Source: an uncultured Pelagibacteraceae bacterium
Lineage (GTDB): Bacteria; Pseudomonadota; Alphaproteobacteria; Pelagibacterales; AG-422-B15
Length of the DNA: 57,958 nt
Assembly (NCBI GenBank): GCA_902634045.1
Contig: CACPJE010000003.1
Coordinates: 1 to 57,958 of the forward strand
Direction: 5' to 3'
The position numbers and the translations under genes were made by a program. Positions 8,247-16,581 of this stretch are shown here, in pieces. The number at the start of each line of letters is the position of its first letter. The first letter of the stretch is position 1. Below the pieces are notes generated by a model that saw only the letters and a list, made by a program, of their open reading frames with translations, did not search any database and was not told where the DNA came from.

Positions 8247-9341
8247 ATGAGTAACCTATTTTATAGAACATTTAATAAAAAAAGAGTCCTAGTTACAGGA
8301 CATACTGGATTCAAGGGGACCTGGTTAATTTCTTGGCTCAAAACTTTGGAGGCTAACGTTACCGGCATCTCAGTCGATATTCCAACATCGCCTTCACACT
8401 TTGAAAAGACTAATTTATCGAAAGAAATTAATGATCTTAGAATGGACATTAATAATTCAAATTTAAAGAAAAAAATAGATAAAATTAAACCAGACTTCAT
8501 TTTTCATTTGGCAGCTCAATCACTTGTTACTAAATCTCATGAGGACCCGTTAAAAACTTGGTCAACCAATGTTCTAGGAACAGCTAATTTATTAAACTCA
8601 CTTATAGACTATAAAAAGCCTTGCGTAGCGATCTTTATAACAAGTGACAAATGTTATGATAATAAAGAATGGGAATGGGGTTATCGGGAAACAGATGAAC
8701 TTGGAGGTTCTGATCCTTATAGCGGCTCTAAAGCATCAGCAGAAATACTGATAAATTCTTTTGTTAAGTCTTTTTTTCCTAATAATCACACTGTTCGAGT
8801 TGCTTCTGTCAGAGCTGGAAATGTGATTGGAGGAGGTGATTGGTCGTCAAATAGGATTATACCAGATGTTATAAGAGCCTGGTCAACAAACAAAGCAGTA
8901 AAAATTAGAAATCCAAATGCAACTAGACCCTGGCAACATGTTCTTGAGCCTTTAAGTGGATATTTAACTTTAGCAGCACATATGTCGAAGACTAAAAGAA
9001 TTCAAGGTGAATCATTTAACTTTGGACCTAATGATAATCAAATTAAGACGGTTAGTAATGTAGTACATTCTATTTATAAATACTTGCCAAAAAAAAGTTT
9101 AAAAATGAAGAAAGGTTCAAATAAAAACAATGAGCATCATTTTCTTAAACTTAACTGTGATAAAGCATTAAATACCCTTAATTGGACTTCAACTTTAACA
9201 TTTGATGAGACAATAGAGATGACTATGGAGTGGTACTTGGCTTATTATAAAAATCCAAAAAAGATTTTTAATAAAACTATATCACAAATAAAAAATTATG
9301 AAGATTTAGCTAAAAGTAGAAAATTATCCTGGTCTAGATGA
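8247..9341 (+). CDS. rfbG: CDP-glucose 4,6-dehydratase
   Basis: A 364-residue extended SDR with the RfbG/DdhB hallmark start: KRVLVTGHTGFKGTWL at residues 12-27 (NAD-binding G-H-T-G-F-K-G), then HLAAQSLV, the SDKCYDN motif, and catalytic YSGSK. It converts CDP-D-glucose to CDP-4-keto-6-deoxy-D-glucose. CDP-glucose would come from rfbF at 11928-12695. The rfbH 3-dehydrase that normally follows in 3,6-dideoxyhexose loci is absent from the window. The keto sugar probably goes to the epimerase and SDRs encoded next. An untranslated gap of 129 bases precedes the gene, so it may have its own promoter. Confidence 0.93.
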   Translation: MSNLFYRTFNKKRVLVTGHTGFKGTWLISWLKTLEANVTGISVDIPTSPSHFEKTNLSKEINDLRMDINNSNLKKKIDKIKPDFIFHLAAQSLVTKSHEDPLKTWSTNVLGTANLLNSLIDYKKPCVAIFITSDKCYDNKEWEWGYRETDELGGSDPYSGSKASAEILINSFVKSFFPNNHTVRVASVRAGNVIGGGDWSSNRIIPDVIRAWSTNKAVKIRNPNATRPWQHVLEPLSGYLTLAAHMSKTKRIQGESFNFGPNDNQIKTVSNVVHSIYKYLPKKSLKMKKGSNKNNEHHFLKLNCDKALNTLNWTSTLTFDETIEMTMEWYLAYYKNPKKIFNKTISQIKNYEDLAKSRKLSWSR

Positions 9342-9424
9342 TTGACTATAATTTTACTATTAGAAATATTCTTTCTAATATTAATCAAAGCTAGGAATCA
9401 AAATTCTTATATGATACATTAAAT

Positions 9425-9886
9425 ATGATGAAAAATATTCAAGGCGTTACAATTAAACAACTTAAAAAGATACCTGATGAGAGAGGTTCGATTATGCACA
9501 TGCTTAGGAATGATGATGAACACTTTGAACAGTTTGGTGAAATTTATTTTTCTACTGCATATCCTGGAGCAATAAAAGGTTGGCATGAACATACTAAGCA
9601 GGTTCAAAATTATGCAGTAGTTCATGGAATGATCAAACTGGTAATGTATGATAATAGAAAAGATTCAGGCACGTACAAAGAACTAATCGAAATTTTTATG
9701 GGAGACTTAAATTATGTTCTTGTAAGAATCCCTACTGGCGTAATAAATGGTTACAAATGCATTGGAGACAAAACAGCTATTGTTGCCAATTGCTCTACAA
9801 TTCCTCATGTTGCTGATGGAGAGATGATAAGGCATGATCCTCTTTCAGATATAGTTCCATATAAGTGGGATCTAATTCATAAATAA
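9425..9886 (+). CDS. RmlC-like NDP-4-keto-6-deoxyhexose 3- or 3,5-epimerase (cupin)
   Basis: A 153-residue RmlC/RfbC-family jelly-roll protein, shorter than classical RmlC (about 180). It has DERGSIMHML near residues 19-28, IKGWHEHTKQ near 53-62 with the likely catalytic histidine, and RIPTGVINGYKCIG near 103-116. The family epimerises C3 and/or C5 of 4-keto-6-deoxy sugars. Lying between rfbG and two SDRs, it probably acts on CDP-4-keto-6-deoxyglucose, which is inferred from context. A second start codon (ATG at 9428) follows directly, so the true start may be one codon later. Its stop overlaps the next start (TAATG). Confidence 0.8.
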   Translation: MMKNIQGVTIKQLKKIPDERGSIMHMLRNDDEHFEQFGEIYFSTAYPGAIKGWHEHTKQVQNYAVVHGMIKLVMYDNRKDSGTYKELIEIFMGDLNYVLVRIPTGVINGYKCIGDKTAIVANCSTIPHVADGEMIRHDPLSDIVPYKWDLIHK

Positions 9887-10863
9887 TGATTGTTTGTATT
9901 ATTGGGTGTACTGGTTATTTAGGCAGTCGTATATCTTCGCACTTATCAAAGAAGGGCTATAAAATAATAGGGGTTTGCAGAAAATTCCCAAAAAAAAATA
10001 AAGATTTTAAAAACTCTTTTTTTAAAATTATAGAGGGAGATATTTCTGACAAAGAAACTCAAAACAAAATTTTTTCATCCAGCTTTAATTCAATTATTTA
10101 TACAGTCTCTCTAAATCATAAAGACTCGGAGATTGATCTTAATAACTCACTTAGAGTAAACTATCTTCCTTTGTTAGATATTGCTTCAAAAATTGTAAAA
10201 GAAAAACTTGATATAAAGTTTGTTTATTTCTCAACTATGCAAGTTTATGGAAACTATGCAAAAAAAAGAACTATAAATGAATCGATTGATATTCAGCTTA
10301 ATAATACTTATGCACTTACTCATTTGATGTGTGAAAATGTTTTATCTAGTTTGTCAAACTATAGTGATATTCAATCTACTTCTCTGAGGTTGTCCAATGG
10401 ATATGGCTATCCTGAACTTAAGTCATGTGATTGTTGGTGGCTTGTTATAAACGATTTTTGTCAAAATATAGAAAATTTTGGTGAAATAAGAATAAATTCT
10501 GATGGTTCACCTTTAAGAGATTTCATTCATATATCTGACATAGCTAATGCCGTTGAAAGAATCATAAAATCAAAAAAAAATCTTCCAAAGGTTATGAATT
10601 TAGCTTCAGGAGAAACATTAAGCATGTTAGAGATTGCTAGCCTAGTCAGAGAAGAGTTTATGAAGAAAAGAGACAATCCAACTATATATGTTCAAAATAA
10701 AAAGATTTCTGATAAAGAATTAGCGAGAAGGATTAAATTGTTAAAAAAACTACCTAGATTTAAAATATCAAATAAACTAATAGATAATATGGGTATTGTT
10801 CCAAAAGTAAGTATTAGAGAAGGCATATCTGATACGTTAGAAAAATTGAGAATTAAAAATTGA
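9886..10863 (+). CDS. NAD-dependent epimerase/dehydratase-family SDR with altered active site
   Basis: A 325-residue extended SDR. The Rossmann motif GCTGYLG is at residues 7-13, a Ser-Thr pair (YFSTMQVYG) near 114-122, and substrate-side SPLRDFIHISDIA near 206-218. The catalytic motif is unusual: the Tyr-x-x-x-Lys is YALTH (Tyr142, His146), whereas galE in this window reads YGLTKLMCEN against YALTHLMCEN here. The enzyme may use another base, have low activity, or act as a partner. Context (rfbG, an RmlC-like gene, another SDR, rfbF) suggests a step in a CDP-6-deoxyhexose pathway. It overlaps its downstream neighbour by four bases. Confidence 0.8.
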   Translation: MIVCIIGCTGYLGSRISSHLSKKGYKIIGVCRKFPKKNKDFKNSFFKIIEGDISDKETQNKIFSSSFNSIIYTVSLNHKDSEIDLNNSLRVNYLPLLDIASKIVKEKLDIKFVYFSTMQVYGNYAKKRTINESIDIQLNNTYALTHLMCENVLSSLSNYSDIQSTSLRLSNGYGYPELKSCDCWWLVINDFCQNIENFGEIRINSDGSPLRDFIHISDIANAVERIIKSKKNLPKVMNLASGETLSMLEIASLVREEFMKKRDNPTIYVQNKKISDKELARRIKLLKKLPRFKISNKLIDNMGIVPKVSIREGISDTLEKLRIKN

Positions 10864-11909
10864 ATAATAAAAAAATACTAGTAATTGGCAATCTTGGCTA
10901 TGTAGGATGTGTTCTAAATAGATTTCTTTATGAAGAAAATATAGATATTTATGGTGTAGATGCCAATTGGTTTGGCAATGAAGAAAGTTTTAATCTACAA
11001 AAAAAATTCATAAAAAGGCAAGTGATAGGAGATATTAGAAAAGAGATTTTAAATGAAGACATTTGGGATATTAAATATGATGCAGTTATATATCTCGCTG
11101 CAGTTTCTAATGATCCGATGGGAAAAAGATTTGCAAATGTAACTCATCAGATCAATGCAGAGTTTTGTTTGAAAGTAGCTATAGAGGCAAAAAATAGAGG
11201 GATAGAAAAATTTATTTTTGCCTCAAGTTGCAGCATGTATGGTATGTCAGATAATAATTTTCCAAACGAATCATCTGAATTAAGTCCGATGACAGAGTAT
11301 GCTAAGTCAAAAGTTTGGGCAGAATCAGAACTAAAAAATATTTCATCAGATAAATTTAATGTTTTAGCATTGCGCTTCGCAACAGCATGTGGATCAAGTC
11401 CAAGTCTCAGGTTGGATTTAGTTTTAAATGATCTTGTTGCTTCAGCAATTATTAATAAGCATGTCGAGGTTTTGAGTGATGGAACTCCTTGGAGACCTCT
11501 TGTACACGTGCAAGATATGTCACGAGCTATTAGGTGGTCAATAGATTATCAAGATCAGAATAGTTTTTTGCCAATTAATGTAGGAAGTAAAGAATTTACA
11601 TTTCAAGTCAGAGATTTTGCAAAATTTGTTGTCGACAGTGTTCCAAATTCAAAGCTTTCTATAGCAACAGATAAGGCAGTTGATTCAAGATCTTATAAAG
11701 TGGATTTTAGTTTATACGAATCTCTTTCAGGCTCAAAGTATTACCCCAAATTTGATGCTTATAAATCAATAACTGATTTAATTGAATGCGTGAATTCATT
11801 AGAAATTCCAAATGACTTTAGGGCTTCAAATAAATGGATGAGACTTAAATTTTTAGAAAATAGTATAAAGATGAATCAATTAAATAATGAATTATTTAAA
11901 ATATCTTAA
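10860..11909 (+). CDS. NAD-dependent epimerase/dehydratase-family SDR
   Basis: A 349-residue extended SDR with GNLGYVG at residues 10-16, YLAAVSNDPMG, ASSCSMYG, and intact catalytic YAKSK. The substrate-side RPLVHVQDMSRAI is typical of NDP-sugar epimerases and reductases. The start is TTG inside the upstream stop (TTGA), the only start that fits the Rossmann N-terminus, so translation is probably coupled. With rfbF immediately downstream, it probably reduces or epimerises a CDP-linked 4-keto-6-deoxy sugar. The precise reaction cannot be told from sequence. Confidence 0.8.
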   Translation: MNNKKILVIGNLGYVGCVLNRFLYEENIDIYGVDANWFGNEESFNLQKKFIKRQVIGDIRKEILNEDIWDIKYDAVIYLAAVSNDPMGKRFANVTHQINAEFCLKVAIEAKNRGIEKFIFASSCSMYGMSDNNFPNESSELSPMTEYAKSKVWAESELKNISSDKFNVLALRFATACGSSPSLRLDLVLNDLVASAIINKHVEVLSDGTPWRPLVHVQDMSRAIRWSIDYQDQNSFLPINVGSKEFTFQVRDFAKFVVDSVPNSKLSIATDKAVDSRSYKVDFSLYESLSGSKYYPKFDAYKSITDLIECVNSLEIPNDFRASNKWMRLKFLENSIKMNQLNNELFKIS

Positions 11910-11927
11910 ACAAAAAAATCTATTAAT

Positions 11928-12695
11928 ATGAAAGTCCTTATTTTAGCTGGGGGTTTTGGTACCCGATTATCAGAATACACAAATGAAATTCCAAAACCTA
12001 TGGTCCCCATAGGAAATATACCAATAATTGTTCACATTATGAGCTTATATGCAAAGTATGGGTACAAGGAATTTGTGGTAGCTACAGGCTATAAATCTAA
12101 TATCATTAATGATTACTTTAAAGAAAAATCTAAAAATATTAAAACTCTATCTGAGATAAAAGTAGAATTAGAATTTCAGTTTAATGCTAACAATTCTTCA
12201 GATGTATGGAAAATTACTCTCTTGTATACAGGAGAAAAAACTATGACTGGAGGAAGAGTAAAAAGAGCAAAAGATGAAATTAAAGAAAGTAAATTTTTGA
12301 TGACATATGGTGATGGAATATCAAATATTAGAATAGATGATCTTGTTGATCACCATTCAGCTAGCAAAAAATTGGCAACTTTAAGTGCTGTCCGACCCCC
12401 CGTAAGATTTGGTGAGTTAGAATTAGATGGAATAAATGTTACTAATTTTGCAGAAAAACCAAGACTTCAAAAAGGCTGGATTAACGGGGGCTTCTTTGTA
12501 TTTGAAAGAGATATATTCGACTTTATTGGCGGTGATGAGATTATGCTTGAAAGGGAACCATTAGAGAAACTCGTAGAGATAAATCAATTAGTAGCTTACA
12601 AACACAATAATTTTTGGCAATGTATGGATACTAAAAGAGATAAAGATACACTAGAAGAAATGTGGATATCAAAAAAAATCCCATGGTTAGAGTAA
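11928..12695 (+). CDS. rfbF: Glucose-1-phosphate cytidylyltransferase
   Basis: A 255-residue RfbF/DdhA protein, the usual length. It carries LAGGFGTRLSEYT at residues 6-18, PKPMVPIGN, the metal-binding TYGDGISN, and a C-terminal HNNFWQCMDTKRDKDTLE, all distinctive of RfbF rather than RmlA. It makes CDP-glucose from CTP and glucose-1-phosphate, feeding RfbG about 2.6 kb upstream. The separation of rfbF and rfbG by an epimerase and two SDRs differs from the classical rfbF-rfbG-rfbH order. Confidence 0.95.
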   Translation: MKVLILAGGFGTRLSEYTNEIPKPMVPIGNIPIIVHIMSLYAKYGYKEFVVATGYKSNIINDYFKEKSKNIKTLSEIKVELEFQFNANNSSDVWKITLLYTGEKTMTGGRVKRAKDEIKESKFLMTYGDGISNIRIDDLVDHHSASKKLATLSAVRPPVRFGELELDGINVTNFAEKPRLQKGWINGGFFVFERDIFDFIGGDEIMLEREPLEKLVEINQLVAYKHNNFWQCMDTKRDKDTLEEMWISKKIPWLE

Positions 12696-12727
12696 CGTCT
12701 AATTAAAATTAATTAAATTATTTTTTT

Positions 12728-13624
12728 ATGTCTAAACCATTTGTTTCAATATTAATGAATTGTTTTAATGGTGAAAAGTATTTGGAAGAAGCGATTAATT
12801 CAGTAATTAATCAAACATACAATGATTGGGAGCTCATTTTTTGGGATAATGAATCAACTGATAATTCAGAGAAAATAATTAAAAATTATAAAGATCATCG
12901 CATTCAATATTTTAAGTCACAATCCCATACATCTCAGTATGAGGCAAGAAATAAAGGGTTAGAAAAATGCAGTGGAGAATTGATTGCATTTTTAGATGTA
13001 GATGATTGGTGGGATGAAAATAAGCTAGAAAAACAAATAAAATTATTTGAGGATAATGAAGTAGGATTTTCTTGCACAAACTCATGGATAATAAATGAAA
13101 GAAAATCAAAAAAAAAACATATAGCATTTAAAAATATATACTCAGGTGAGGTATTAAAACAATTATTTGAAAAAGATTTCATTACAATGTCATCTTTAAT
13201 TGTGAGGAAAAGTACTATCAAAAAACTTGATTTTGTATTTAATCCTCAATATGAAATTATTGGAGATTTTGATTTAGTGATAAGATTATCAATAATTTCT
13301 AAATTGGGCGGAATTAATGAACCGCTAACTTATTATAGATGGCATGAAAATAATCTTACCTATAAAAAAACAAAGTTAAACTCGATTGAGCTATTAATTC
13401 TTTTAGATAAATTAAAGAAAAAAGAAATTTTTTTTAAGAACAAGAATTTTGAATTATTCAAAAATAATGTCTTGTTTTATAAGGCTATAATTTTTATTTT
13501 AGAGGGAAAAAGATTTGCTGCTTTTAGAGAAATATTCAATATGTCAAAAATATTACATATAATTAAATTATTAGTATCATTATGCTTACCTGTAAAATTA
13601 ATAATTAAAATAAGGAGTCAGTAA
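12728..13624 (+). CDS. Glycosyltransferase family 2
   Basis: A 298-residue GT-A fold glycosyltransferase. The N-terminal VSILMNCFNGEKYLEEAI is the GT2 start, followed by SVINQTYNDWELIFWDNEST and the nucleotide/Mn-binding DVDDWWDE near residue 92. A C-terminal hydrophobic segment near 280-290 suggests membrane association. It would add one sugar of the repeat unit at the cytoplasmic face. The donor and linkage cannot be deduced. Confidence 0.88.
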   Translation: MSKPFVSILMNCFNGEKYLEEAINSVINQTYNDWELIFWDNESTDNSEKIIKNYKDHRIQYFKSQSHTSQYEARNKGLEKCSGELIAFLDVDDWWDENKLEKQIKLFEDNEVGFSCTNSWIINERKSKKKHIAFKNIYSGEVLKQLFEKDFITMSSLIVRKSTIKKLDFVFNPQYEIIGDFDLVIRLSIISKLGGINEPLTYYRWHENNLTYKKTKLNSIELLILLDKLKKKEIFFKNKNFELFKNNVLFYKAIIFILEGKRFAAFREIFNMSKILHIIKLLVSLCLPVKLIIKIRSQ

Positions 13625-13628
13625 AGTA

Positions 13629-14666
13629 ATGAAATATGACATTTCTGTTGTGATCCCATTTTACAAAAGAGATGATTATGCTAAGCAGATTTATAATGTA
13701 ATTAGTGATCAATCTAAGAAAGAAAATATTTCTACAGAACTTATTTTTGTAGACAGTAAAAGTCGATCTAGTCTAGAAAAAGATTTAAATAATAGTTCTA
13801 GCGAAAACTTAAATTACAAAATATTTGATACTCGAGACTATGTAAGCGTAAAAAGAAATTTTGGAATATCGAAAGCAAATTCAGAAAATATAATTATCAT
13901 GGACGATGATTGTTTGCCATGTGAAAATTTCTTAAAAAATCATTATTATTCCCTCACAAGACTTAATCATGAGAAAATTCTAATTTGTGGAATGGTAAAG
14001 TATAAACCAGATTTAATAAATAAATCAAATTATTTTAAATTTAGAGATGAAGGTCATAGAAAATTTGATAAAAATTATATTTCATCAAAAAGCTTAAATT
14101 TACATAATATTGTAGTAATGAATATGTCATTTAAAAAAAATATTTTAATTGATAATAGCTTAGAATTTAATGAAGAATTCAATACTTACGGCTTTGAAGA
14201 CTTACAATTCTCTATAGATGCATTGTGTAGTGGTTTTAAAATTATAACTAATCAAGCAACTGTAATACATCAAGATAGTACTCCACTAAAGCTTTATCAT
14301 AAAAAGCTCCAATCATTTGCCAAGACTTATTTTTTTTTGTTTTACCCATATAACTTAGATAAGATTGCATCAAAAAATAAAGAAAATAGCAACGAGATAA
14401 TTGTGGAGCATATGAAAGAATATAAAATTCTTAGTTATCTGGGTAAGCTTGGTATGCGTGCACCAAAAAAAAATATTATTTTAATAGTTTTATTCAAACT
14501 TATAGGCTTATTTTTCAATTTTTTATCATTTTTGATAATGAACTTTCTTTACAATACTGATAGATATCGTTCACTTTATTCATTTCAACTCTACAAACTG
14601 TTTGTTCGCATAACTATCATTGGAAGTTTTTTTGAAAAAAAACAAGTTAATAAAGAATGGCTTTAA
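13629..14666 (+). CDS. Glycosyltransferase family 2
   Basis: A 345-residue GT2 protein. It shows ISVVIPFYKRDDYAKQI at residues 5-21, the metal-binding MDDDCLP near 95-101, and the acidic GFEDLQFSIDA stretch near 192-202 that in related enzymes carries the catalytic base. A C-terminal hydrophobic segment (about 283-308) suggests membrane attachment. It starts five bases after the previous glycosyltransferase and abuts the following SDR. The donor sugar is unknown. Confidence 0.87.
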   Translation: MKYDISVVIPFYKRDDYAKQIYNVISDQSKKENISTELIFVDSKSRSSLEKDLNNSSSENLNYKIFDTRDYVSVKRNFGISKANSENIIIMDDDCLPCENFLKNHYYSLTRLNHEKILICGMVKYKPDLINKSNYFKFRDEGHRKFDKNYISSKSLNLHNIVVMNMSFKKNILIDNSLEFNEEFNTYGFEDLQFSIDALCSGFKIITNQATVIHQDSTPLKLYHKKLQSFAKTYFFLFYPYNLDKIASKNKENSNEIIVEHMKEYKILSYLGKLGMRAPKKNIILIVLFKLIGLFFNFLSFLIMNFLYNTDRYRSLYSFQLYKLFVRITIIGSFFEKKQVNKEWL

Positions 14667-15497
14667 ATGAAAATAATCATCTTAGGTGCTTCAGGACTTA
14701 TTGGTAATAGCATTAAATCAGTATTTGAAAAAGATAGATCAATTAGATTACTAGGCACTTTTTGTAATAACACTTACTTTAATAAAAATCCTAAGCAGAA
14801 CTTATATAGATTTAATGTGTTATCTGATGATTCTATATATGATTTCATCTACGAAGAGAAACCTGATTTAATAATTAATTGTTTAGGAATTACTAAACAT
14901 TTAAAAGATCAATTTTCTGAAGATAATTTTATAAAAGTTAATTCTTCTTTTCCTAAATACATTTCTTCTCTAGCAACTGAAATTGAATCAAGATTTATTC
15001 ATATAAGTACGGATTGTGTATATGATGGGAAAAAAGGAAATTACTCAGAGAAAGATATACCAGATGCAAATGATATTTATGGACTCTCAAAGATAGAAGC
15101 TGAGTCAGTAAAAAAAAATAACTTAGTTTTAAGAACATCAACTGTAGGAAAAGAAATTAATACGCAGTATGGACTTTTAGAGTGGTTTCTAAATCAAAAA
15201 GAAGATTGTGAGGGTTATAAAAATGCAATCTTTTCAGGAATAACTGCTGTAGAATTAGGTAAAATTATTCGAGATTATTTCCTTTTAACACCCAATATAA
15301 GAGGTCTATACAATATTGGTTCTAACAAAATAAATAAGTATGATCTTCTTCAAAAATTTGCAATATTTTACGGGAAAAAAATTAAAATAAATGAAAATAT
15401 AAAAGTTGTAATAGATAGATCTCTTAATACTTCAAATTTTAGAAAAAAATTTGACTACAAAATAAAGTCTTGGGAAAAGATGCTGTCAGAAATTTAA
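14667..15497 (+). CDS. RmlD-like NDP-4-keto-sugar reductase (SDR)
   Basis: A 276-residue protein of the RmlD substrate-binding family. It has LGASGLIG near residues 5-12, STDCVYDGKKGNYSE near 114-128, and catalytic YGLSK. RmlD enzymes reduce the 4-keto group of NDP-6-deoxy-L-hexuloses. No rmlA or rmlB is present, so dTDP-rhamnose is unlikely to be its product here. With the CapE-type dehydratase and WecB-type epimerase at 16.6-18.7 kb, it resembles the WbvB-WbvR-WbvD set, where WbvR is the RmlD-like reductase leading to UDP-L-QuiNAc. This is an inference. Confidence 0.8.
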   Translation: MKIIILGASGLIGNSIKSVFEKDRSIRLLGTFCNNTYFNKNPKQNLYRFNVLSDDSIYDFIYEEKPDLIINCLGITKHLKDQFSEDNFIKVNSSFPKYISSLATEIESRFIHISTDCVYDGKKGNYSEKDIPDANDIYGLSKIEAESVKKNNLVLRTSTVGKEINTQYGLLEWFLNQKEDCEGYKNAIFSGITAVELGKIIRDYFLLTPNIRGLYNIGSNKINKYDLLQKFAIFYGKKIKINENIKVVIDRSLNTSNFRKKFDYKIKSWEKMLSEI

Positions 15498-15502
15498 ATA
15501 GA

Positions 15503-16492
15503 TTACTTAATTTTGAGTTGTTTTTTTCTCCACGCTAATTCACTGTAGATTATCTTATGAAGACTACTTTTTCTTGCTTTCCAATTGAATTGTAGATTAA
15601 ATTTTTTGGGGTCTGCAACTAATTTTCTTGGATCATTTATTCTTTCTTTAGCATATTCAATTTTAATCTTAGTTTTAGTAATTTCTTCAAAAATATTGAT
15701 TATTTTTTTTATAGAATATCCTTCCCCAGTACCTAAATTATAAGTTTCTGCTATATTATTCTTTAGTATATGTTTCAAAGAAATAACATGTGCTTCTGCA
15801 ATATCTAATACGTGAATAAAATCTCTTATGCATGTTCCATCCTGAGTTTTATAATTATTTCCATAGATGTAAAAGTTAGTTTTTAGACAGAAAGCTATAC
15901 TTAATTTAGGAATGAGATGAGTTTCTGGGTCATGTAATTCTCCGATATTGCTAACATAATCACTACCTGATGCATTGAAATATCTCAGTATAATATAATC
16001 TAAGTGATCTATTTGTTTCATTGTTTTAATAAAATTTTCACACATTAATTTAGTTAAGCCATAAATATTAATAGGAGATAACTTATGAGATTCTTTAATT
16101 TTAAATGTTGTTGATTCTCCATAGACTGCAGCGGTACTTGAGAAAATAATCTTTTTAATTTTACATTCTCTCATCGCTTCTAATAAAGTGATAGTTCCAT
16201 GTAAATTATTAATGAAATAGCTATTTTTATTTAATTCAGAATCTTCAACAATTGACTTTGCAGCGAGATGAATAATAGCTTCAATTTTATATTTTTTTAT
16301 TGTTTTTATAATTTTGTTTTTATCACCCAATTCACCAATTACTAATGGTCCCCACTTAACAAATTTTTTTTTACCACTTGATAAATTATCATAAGAGACG
16401 GGGTTAAAATTATTAGATTTTAAAATCTTGCAGGTATGACTACCAATATATCCTGCCCCACCTGTAACCAATACATTTTTGTTTTTTGGCAT
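15503..16492 (-). CDS. galE: UDP-glucose 4-epimerase
   Basis: A 329-residue GalE of normal length. NAD binding is at VTGGAGYIGSH (residues 9-19), NLSSGKKKF follows, Ser-Ser-Thr is at 118-120 with AAVYG, and catalytic YGLTK is at 144-148. The YNLGTGEGYSIKK and DPRKLVADP regions are typical of GalE. It interconverts UDP-glucose and UDP-galactose (or the GlcNAc/GalNAc pair). It is one of only two minus-strand genes in the polysaccharide locus and converges on the RmlD-like gene with a five-base gap. The divergent gap to the CapE-type gene should hold promoters for both. Confidence 0.93.
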   Translation of the reverse strand: MPKNKNVLVTGGAGYIGSHTCKILKSNNFNPVSYDNLSSGKKKFVKWGPLVIGELGDKNKIIKTIKKYKIEAIIHLAAKSIVEDSELNKNSYFINNLHGTITLLEAMRECKIKKIIFSSTAAVYGESTTFKIKESHKLSPINIYGLTKLMCENFIKTMKQIDHLDYIILRYFNASGSDYVSNIGELHDPETHLIPKLSIAFCLKTNFYIYGNNYKTQDGTCIRDFIHVLDIAEAHVISLKHILKNNIAETYNLGTGEGYSIKKIINIFEEITKTKIKIEYAKERINDPRKLVADPKKFNLQFNWKARKSSLHKIIYSELAWRKKQLKIK

Positions 16493-16542
16493 TTACTTAC
16501 AAATTTTATATTAAAAGAATTTTAGTTGATACTAATACTTAA

Positions 16543-16559
16543 ATACTTTAATAAAGTAT
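16543..16559. repeat. Short dyad in the galE/capE-type divergent promoter region
   Basis: ATACTTT-AAT-AAAGTAT is a 7-base perfect inverted repeat with a 3-base centre. It lies between two divergent starts, 50 bases from galE and 22 bases before the dehydratase ATG. It could be an operator or chance in AT-rich DNA. Confidence 0.3.
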
Positions 16560-16581
16560 ACATAAGAATACCTTTAAATTA

